Positions 32,067 through 36,168 of a DNA stretch of 36,168 bases are shown here, in pieces. The stretch is taken from positions 1 through 36,168 of the forward strand of contig JAHPYZ010000049.1 in the NCBI GenBank assembly GCA_019058425.1, written 5' to 3'. Source of the stretch: Promethearchaeota archaeon (GTDB taxonomy: Archaea > Asgardarchaeota > Lokiarchaeia > Sigyniarchaeales > SOKP01). A model generated the notes under the pieces. The model was not told the DNA's origin, made no database searches, and worked only from the letters and a program-made list of their open reading frames with translations. Every line of letters starts with the position of its first letter. Positions within the stretch are counted from its first letter, which is position 1. The translations under genes and the position numbers were made by a program.

Positions 32067-33056
32067 TTACCAGACGATTTGTTCTCCATTACACATAATA
32101 CATTTAATTGAATCGCCTTGATTTGGAAAATATGGAAGGATAGCTCCACAATACTTACAATTTAAATCATAAACTTGCTCTTTAGATTGCACTATACCAT
32201 TCAATAGAAGTGCTTCTTTAAAATCATTTGAGAACAAGGTCAAAAAAGAAACTAGAAAGTGGTGATTTAAGGATGAAGCGATTATTTCAATTTTATTTGA
32301 TACAATTTGTCCAATCGCAAGGATATCATCTTTAGTTATTGCTTCAGTTCCGAAATACCATAAAATCTTTTTTTCTATATCCTTTGCAACTAACTGAAAA
32401 TTATTAAATAAAAATATTTGTTCTAATAGATCAAAATAAACATCTACATCATTCTGTTGATTAAAAGCTATACCTATACTTTTAATTGCTTTTTTAATTC
32501 CAGGAGTTTGAGAAAATTGTCTTATATAACTAGAAGGAACCACTTTAGGTTCTATGGTTATGTTGTCAATAATTATTTCTGAGGGTCTACTATCAAGAAC
32601 TCGTATGGTATCCTTATTATTAACATATGTAACTATTGTTCTAATTTCTCCTCTCCTATCTAACGCATTTGGCATAAAATGTATATGGATTTGTTTATTA
32701 CTTTTCTCATTCAATTCATCGAACTCTAGCGTTAGCTGATTTGAATCTTCATTGGGGATAAGAGGTGGTATACTAATTGTAGGAGGATAACATCTTGAAA
32801 GTGTTAAAAATTGAGGAATCTTTACTTTAATTTTTAATTCGGTAATGGGAGCAAGGCTTTGGTTATCTATAAGTATAGAGTATTGAAAATTACCTCCAAA
32901 TGGTTGAAAATTGTTAGCAAGTTTGATTTTATCTTCTTGGTCAACCTTTTCAAACGTATAGCTCTCGATCACCTTGCTTTCATTGTCCTCTTCAGTTTTG
33001 AAGTAAACTAAATCATGAGGTTGATAAGAACTTTTGTCATTCTCTTTTTTAGCCAT
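32067..33056 (-). CDS. Beta-sandwich and zinc-ribbon protein of unknown function
   Basis: 329 residues, no signal or membrane helix, so cytoplasmic. Residues about 50-165 form a beta-sandwich with the pattern NFQYSILIDNQS, ITELKIKVKIPQFL, LTLEFDELNEKSNKQIHIHF and IRTIVTYVNNKDTI. This is reminiscent of adaptin-ear/COP-appendage or CARDB-like domains. The central part (about 180-300) is helical with mixed strands (KKILWYFGTEAITKDDIL). The end is a zinc ribbon (CKYCG and CIMCNGEQIVW). Ear-like folds in Asgard archaea have been compared with vesicle-coat proteins, but this similarity is by eye and weak. The gene is divergent from the DUF4443-like gene. A TCTATAAATTG element upstream suggests a short or absent leader. 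Confidence 0.6.
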   Translation of the reverse strand: MAKKENDKSSYQPHDLVYFKTEEDNESKVIESYTFEKVDQEDKIKLANNFQPFGGNFQYSILIDNQSLAPITELKIKVKIPQFLTLSRCYPPTISIPPLIPNEDSNQLTLEFDELNEKSNKQIHIHFMPNALDRRGEIRTIVTYVNNKDTIRVLDSRPSEIIIDNITIEPKVVPSSYIRQFSQTPGIKKAIKSIGIAFNQQNDVDVYFDLLEQIFLFNNFQLVAKDIEKKILWYFGTEAITKDDILAIGQIVSNKIEIIASSLNHHFLVSFLTLFSNDFKEALLLNGIVQSKEQVYDLNCKYCGAILPYFPNQGDSIKCIMCNGEQIVW

Positions 33057-33184
33057 GTTATTTTACAAATATTTCAATTTATAGAGATCTAATTTGAATT
33101 TTCGGGACTTAGATATTTAATAAAATTACATTCTGATTTATATTTTTTTTTTTCTTATATTAATTAATTATACTTGAATGTAAT

Positions 33185-33850
33185 ATGTTTGAAGAAATAG
33201 AGCCAGTTTTTTACAGCACTACAATTAAACCCTCATTTGAAAGAGTTCATGTTATTCTAGCAATATTCATATTTGGAGATAATAAGGAAGGTATTGGAAG
33301 GTATCGCTTACAAAAAGAATTATCAATTGGTTCAGGAACGGCTCGATCCCTTATTAAGAAATTAAAAGAAGCAGTAAATTTTATTACAATATTAAGTGAT
33401 GAGAAAGGTCATATTCTAAAAAAGAAAGGTTTTGAGTACTTGGAGAAAATTAAAGAGAAAATCCGTTTAATATCAGTAGGAGATTCAAAGATATTAAAAG
33501 ACATATTAGTTAGACCCGAAGAAAATCATTCCTATTTTTGTTTAGTAAAGAACGCAGTTAGTAAAATCTCGAATGGAATTGAACAAAGAGATGCCGCTAT
33601 TAAAATTGGTGGTGTTGGAGCAACTTGTTTACTCTTTAATGGTAAAGATTTAATTTTCCCTTCTCTAAATCTTGATTTTGATGAAAAAAACCAAATGAAA
33701 GTTGAAGATAATATTTTTGAGTATATTCGTAATTTGATTGATATAAAAACAGCTTATTTAGAAGAAAATGACGTAATTATAATTGGGTTAGGAGAAAATC
33801 CTGAACTTGCCCGGTTAGCCGCTTTAAATGCAGCCTTAACAATATTATAA
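33185..33850 (+). CDS. Winged-helix regulator, DUF4443-like
   Basis: 221 residues. The N-terminal 80 or so form a winged helix: VHVILAIFIFGDNKEGIGRY, LQKELSIGSGTARSLIKKL as the recognition region, then a wing ending in KGFEYLEKI. The C-terminal half is an alpha/beta domain with GGVGATCLLFNGKDLIFPSL and a closing VIIIGLGENPELARLAALNA. This resembles archaeal DUF4443 proteins, which combine such a DNA-binding domain with a small-molecule-type domain. It is probably a transcription regulator; target and ligand are unknown. The JAMM protease gene follows after 25 bases and may be in the same operon. Confidence 0.72.
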   Translation: MFEEIEPVFYSTTIKPSFERVHVILAIFIFGDNKEGIGRYRLQKELSIGSGTARSLIKKLKEAVNFITILSDEKGHILKKKGFEYLEKIKEKIRLISVGDSKILKDILVRPEENHSYFCLVKNAVSKISNGIEQRDAAIKIGGVGATCLLFNGKDLIFPSLNLDFDEKNQMKVEDNIFEYIRNLIDIKTAYLEENDVIIIGLGENPELARLAALNAALTIL

Positions 33851-33854
33851 TATA

Positions 33855-33861
33855 GGGAGGT
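33855..33861 (+). promoter_or_regulatory. Ribosome binding site before JAMM protease gene
   Basis: GGGAGGT lies 15 bases (from the last G of GGAGG) before the TTG at 33876 but only 6 bases before an in-frame ATA at 33867. The real start of the gene is therefore uncertain by three codons. Confidence 0.5.
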
Positions 33862-33875
33862 TAGATATACATCGA

Positions 33876-34361
33876 TTGAAATATGAGAAAGATATTATCC
33901 TAACTATTAATAAAAAACTTTTTGAAGATATGAAAAACTGTGTTGAGAATTCTTCTCCTAATGAAGCTTGTGGGTTAATTTTTGGTAAAATAGTTGAACA
34001 TAAAAAACTAAATAGTGAAAATGAATATTCTTATTACTTCAATGGTTATAAGTTTGAGTGCATTGAATCCTCACATAAAAGCCCAGTAGCATTCCTGATG
34101 GATGATTATGAAAAATTAATAGATCTTTCAAAAAAATATACTAAGCAATTTCAACTTCTAAGTATTTTTCATTCTCATCCAGGAACTGCTTACCCTAGTG
34201 GTGTAGACATTCCATATATGAGAAAATACTATGAAAGTGGTATTACTAAGTTTAAGCATTTAATATGGACAATAATTAATGCTAAAAGTAAAGAGCTAAA
34301 TGGGTTTATATTTATCTTAGAAGAACTTAAACAAATTTCAGTTCAAATAAATGAAAAGTGA
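33876..34361 (+). CDS. JAMM/MPN+ metalloprotease
   Basis: 161 residues, a single MPN+ domain. The catalytic glutamate is Glu30 in NEACGLIFGK. The metal site is IFHSHPGTAYPSGVD, with His99, His101, Ser108 and Asp111. Such zinc enzymes remove ubiquitin-like proteins (Rpn11, CSN5, archaeal JAMMs) or process sulphur-carrier proteins. One oddity is that six residues, not the usual seven, separate the second histidine from the serine. The gene follows the DUF4443-like gene by 25 bases and is convergent with the proteasome beta gene, 16 bases away. The neighbourhood suggests, but does not prove, a role before proteasomal degradation. The start is TTG, or an ATA three codons earlier. Confidence 0.87.
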   Translation: MKYEKDIILTINKKLFEDMKNCVENSSPNEACGLIFGKIVEHKKLNSENEYSYYFNGYKFECIESSHKSPVAFLMDDYEKLIDLSKKYTKQFQLLSIFHSHPGTAYPSGVDIPYMRKYYESGITKFKHLIWTIINAKSKELNGFIFILEELKQISVQINEK

Positions 34362-34377
34362 TTGAATAAATAATCTA

Positions 34378-35016
34378 TTAGACTTGTTTGAAACCATTTT
34401 TATCAATGGTGCAAATTTGGAGATCATAACCAGAACCAGCATCTCTCTCTCTTGAACTGGTTATTGCTGTTTTTAGAAGTTCAATACCTTTTGTTTTAGT
34501 CATGTTTAGTTTCCAATCAGCTTCTAACACACCAAGACTAAAAGGACTACCACTTCCAAATGATAAATAGCTATCCTCTTCATAAAAAGTGCCAAGTAAA
34601 TCAATTCCATAGAGCCTTCCAGTTTTTTCTGTTTGAGAATAACCCCCCACTATCATCATCGAGACAAAATATGAGCGTCCACTAAATAATATGTTACGAC
34701 AAATACTAGCGATATATTTTGGTTCAGGAACCTTCCCTTCTTCTACTTCTTTTAACCTAGATAACGCCTTTAATTGATTGACTACATATTGACAGTCCGC
34801 TACTCCCCCCGCTATTGTTGATGCTGTAAATTTATTAATTTCAAATAGTTTCTGGGCTTGTTTGGACATAACTATAGTACCTCCTGTAGCTTGACTATCT
34901 GTTGCAATTGCTACTCCATCTTTTATTATTATTCCGACAGTTGTTGTTCCTGTTTGTAACATTTTTTGAATTTTTTCTTGATTTAATTGGTTTAGGTTAT
35001 TGTTATTTTCCATCAT
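34378..35016 (-). CDS. psmB: Proteasome beta subunit
   Basis: About 212 residues. A 23-residue propeptide ends in LQTG before TTTVGIIIKDG, so cleavage exposes Thr1. Numbered from there, Asp17 (AIATDSQAT) and Lys33 (SKQAQKLFEI) are in place, as is the SFGSGSP segment of the catalytic serine loop and the SSRERDAGSG region. This is an active Ntn-hydrolase peptidase that assembles into the 20S core with an alpha subunit not found here. The ATG at 35016 (MMENNNN) is preferred to the in-frame TTG at 35025. The gene is divergent from S8e and convergent with the JAMM protease. Confidence 0.94.
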   Translation of the reverse strand: MMENNNNLNQLNQEKIQKMLQTGTTTVGIIIKDGVAIATDSQATGGTIVMSKQAQKLFEINKFTASTIAGGVADCQYVVNQLKALSRLKEVEEGKVPEPKYIASICRNILFSGRSYFVSMMIVGGYSQTEKTGRLYGIDLLGTFYEEDSYLSFGSGSPFSLGVLEADWKLNMTKTKGIELLKTAITSSRERDAGSGYDLQICTIDKNGFKQV

Positions 35017-35025
35017 TTTACTCAA

Positions 35026-35191
35026 AAGTAGAATCTATAATAATGTATAGCTAAGTTAATATTATATGTTAAATAAAAATTTTGTCTATATTTATTTTGC
35101 CTTAATAAATAATAATTGAGCGTGATTTTAAAAAAATTTTAAAGATATCGTTCCTTTAATTAATTATTAATTAAGAGTAGAATAAACGAAA
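35026..35191. promoter_or_regulatory. Divergent promoter region of psmB and S8e genes
   Basis: 166 bases between two divergent housekeeping genes, very AT-rich. A candidate element for S8e is TTTTAAAAAAATTTTAAAG (about 35125-35143), which would leave a leader of roughly 25 bases. The exact boxes cannot be fixed by eye. Confidence 0.35.
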
Positions 35192-35572
35192 ATGGCTCGT
35201 TCTCAAGCAAGATCAAAACGTAAGTTTACTGGGAAAAAATACAAGCATTTTAGAAAGAAGCGACAAAGAGAACTTGAAGGTCCTACTTTAGATACTCAAA
35301 TAGGTCCAGAAAAAAAGAAAAAGCAGCGAACTTTAGGAGGAAATTTTAAACTTAAATTGTTTGCTTCACAATTCATAAATGTTACTGACCCTAACACCAA
35401 TAAAACTCAAAGAGTTAGGATCTTAGGCTTTGAAGAGAATCTTGCTTCGAAAGATTTGAATCGAAGACACGTATTAACTAAGGGTGCAGTTGTCGAGACT
35501 GAATTAGGCAATGTAAAAATTAGTTCAAGGCCAGGACAGCACGGAGTTCTGAACGGCGTTCTTATTGCTTAA
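35192..35572 (+). CDS. rps8e: 30S ribosomal protein S8e
   Basis: 126 residues. The basic start ARSQARSKRKFTGKKYKHFR, the central FKLKLFASQFINVTDP, and the end DLNRRHVLTKGAVVETELG plus SRPGQHGVLNGVLIA match archaeal S8e throughout. Length and charge are typical. It binds rRNA in the small subunit. It is shared by archaea and eukaryotes and absent from bacteria, so it fixes the archaeal origin of the window. It stands alone, divergent from psmB and convergent with the Nudix gene. Confidence 0.95.
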   Translation: MARSQARSKRKFTGKKYKHFRKKRQRELEGPTLDTQIGPEKKKKQRTLGGNFKLKLFASQFINVTDPNTNKTQRVRILGFEENLASKDLNRRHVLTKGAVVETELGNVKISSRPGQHGVLNGVLIA

Positions 35573-35635
35573 TAGGATTAGTAAATACTCTTGAATTTTG
35601 GCATAAAACGACTAATAGTTCAGTTTTATTAGGAA

Positions 35636-36070
35636 TTATGATTTTAGTAATTCAGATCTATAATAGTTCAATCCATCAAATAATTGATCAGGAAGTAAAT
35701 TTTTTATATCATTAACAGAAATCCAATATAGATTACTTTCAAACTCATTTTTATCAGCTGGAATTACCTCCTTTTTATAATCAAAATTATGTGAAGCAAT
35801 TATCGTTGTCGATATAAGAAAGGTTACAGAAATTTTATTCCATCCAACTAGTATTGCCTTAAGTGAAGCATCAAATTTAAGGGGGATTTGGATTTCTTCG
35901 TAAACTTCACGCATAAGGGCATCTTTTGGTTGTTTTTCTAAATCATTTAATTCTAACATCCCTCCCACATTTACAATTGCTCCTGGATAATAGATTTCAG
36001 ATAATGAACGTTTGCCTACTAAAATGTATTTTTTGTCAGGTGAAAAAACAAGACATTGAGTCCCAAGCAT
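35636..36070 (-). CDS. Nudix hydrolase
   Basis: 144 residues. The Nudix region is GGMLELNDLEKQPKDALMRE followed by VYEEIQI. Gly36/Gly37 and the REVYEE core (residues 54-59) are in place. The last glycine of the REUxEExGU core is replaced by Gln, and the loop before it is longer than the classical box. The surrounding fold fits (YILVGKRSLSEIYYPGAIVNVGG before, LYWISVNDI after). Enzymes of this family cleave a nucleoside diphosphate linked to another group; the substrate is unknown. An in-frame stop lies three codons upstream of the ATG, so the start is firm. It is convergent with S8e, 63 bases apart. Confidence 0.8.
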   Translation of the reverse strand: MLGTQCLVFSPDKKYILVGKRSLSEIYYPGAIVNVGGMLELNDLEKQPKDALMREVYEEIQIPLKFDASLKAILVGWNKISVTFLISTTIIASHNFDYKKEVIPADKNEFESNLYWISVNDIKNLLPDQLFDGLNYYRSELLKS

Positions 36071-36168
36071 TCCTATTCACTTTTAAACAGAGATTCTATT
36101 TCTTACAATGTAAATTATTTTAGAAAACATAATAAAAATGACATCTAAGAAAATGAAGATACTGTCTA

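Noticed and set aside
1-36168. CRISPR arrays, insertion sequences, tRNA or rRNA genes
   Set aside because: No regularly spaced repeats, transposase-like proteins, terminal inverted repeats or cloverleaf-like GC-rich segments were seen in the gaps on reading; tRNA genes were not searched with a program.

Overview
The window looks like a piece of an Asgard archaeon chromosome, most likely of the Lokiarchaeia/Promethearchaeia kind. It is very AT-rich. Archaeal information genes are present: ribosomal protein S8e, a proteasome beta subunit, a minimal 69-residue histone, a Hef/FANCM-type helicase and an ADP-forming acyl-CoA synthetase alpha subunit. There are also proteins with Asgard/eukaryote-like domains: a longin-like domain, a JAMM/MPN+ protease, a possible RWD/UBC-like fold, a caspase-fold C13 peptidase and a giant tail-anchored coiled-coil protein. 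Many genes look leaderless, with a TATA-like element about 25 nt before the ATG. Others have clear GGAGG or GAGGT ribosome sites.

Layout. Positions 1-4283 hold the end of a GNAT acetyltransferase, two membrane proteins, an acyl-CoA synthetase alpha subunit on the minus strand, and a small zinc-knuckle protein on the plus strand. Positions 4574-13923 form the most striking block, all on the plus strand: two ABC-2 permeases, a normal ABC ATPase, a 1057-residue protein joining a large extracytoplasmic alpha/alpha-toroid (prenyltransferase/squalene-cyclase-like repeats) to a second intact ABC ATPase, a third ATPase-like protein that has lost its Walker A, signature and H-loop and carries an N-terminal domain that looks RWD/UBC-like, and a membrane protein with a longin-like N-terminal domain. 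The first five overlap or lie close together and read as one operon. A frameshifted remnant of the zinc-knuckle gene lies just after the block (14055-14425), so related copies flank it.

Positions 14832-18721 hold a seven-helix membrane protein and a two-gene operon of a VAO-type FAD oxidoreductase and an Fe-S protein with two CCG domains. Positions 18907-25719 hold a membrane-anchored C13 peptidase whose catalytic fold is split by a beta-rich insertion, a small Ig-like surface protein, and a 1469-residue protein with toroid-like repeats, a very long coiled coil, a winged-helix-like segment and C-terminal membrane helices. Positions 25770-36070 are denser and more housekeeping in character: Hef-like helicase, metallo-beta-lactamase-fold hydrolase, 2H phosphoesterase, two small membrane proteins, histone, DUF3795 protein, beta-sandwich/zinc-ribbon protein, DUF4443-like regulator, JAMM protease, proteasome beta, S8e and a Nudix hydrolase.

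The best candidate for an undescribed system is the 4.5-13.9 kb block. It appears to encode an ABC-2 exporter whose ATPase is tethered to an external, probably glycosylated toroid, with a pseudo-ATPase and a longin-type protein as probable regulatory or assembly partners. The cargo cannot be read from the sequence. All functional assignments come from reading motifs by eye; no database search was run.
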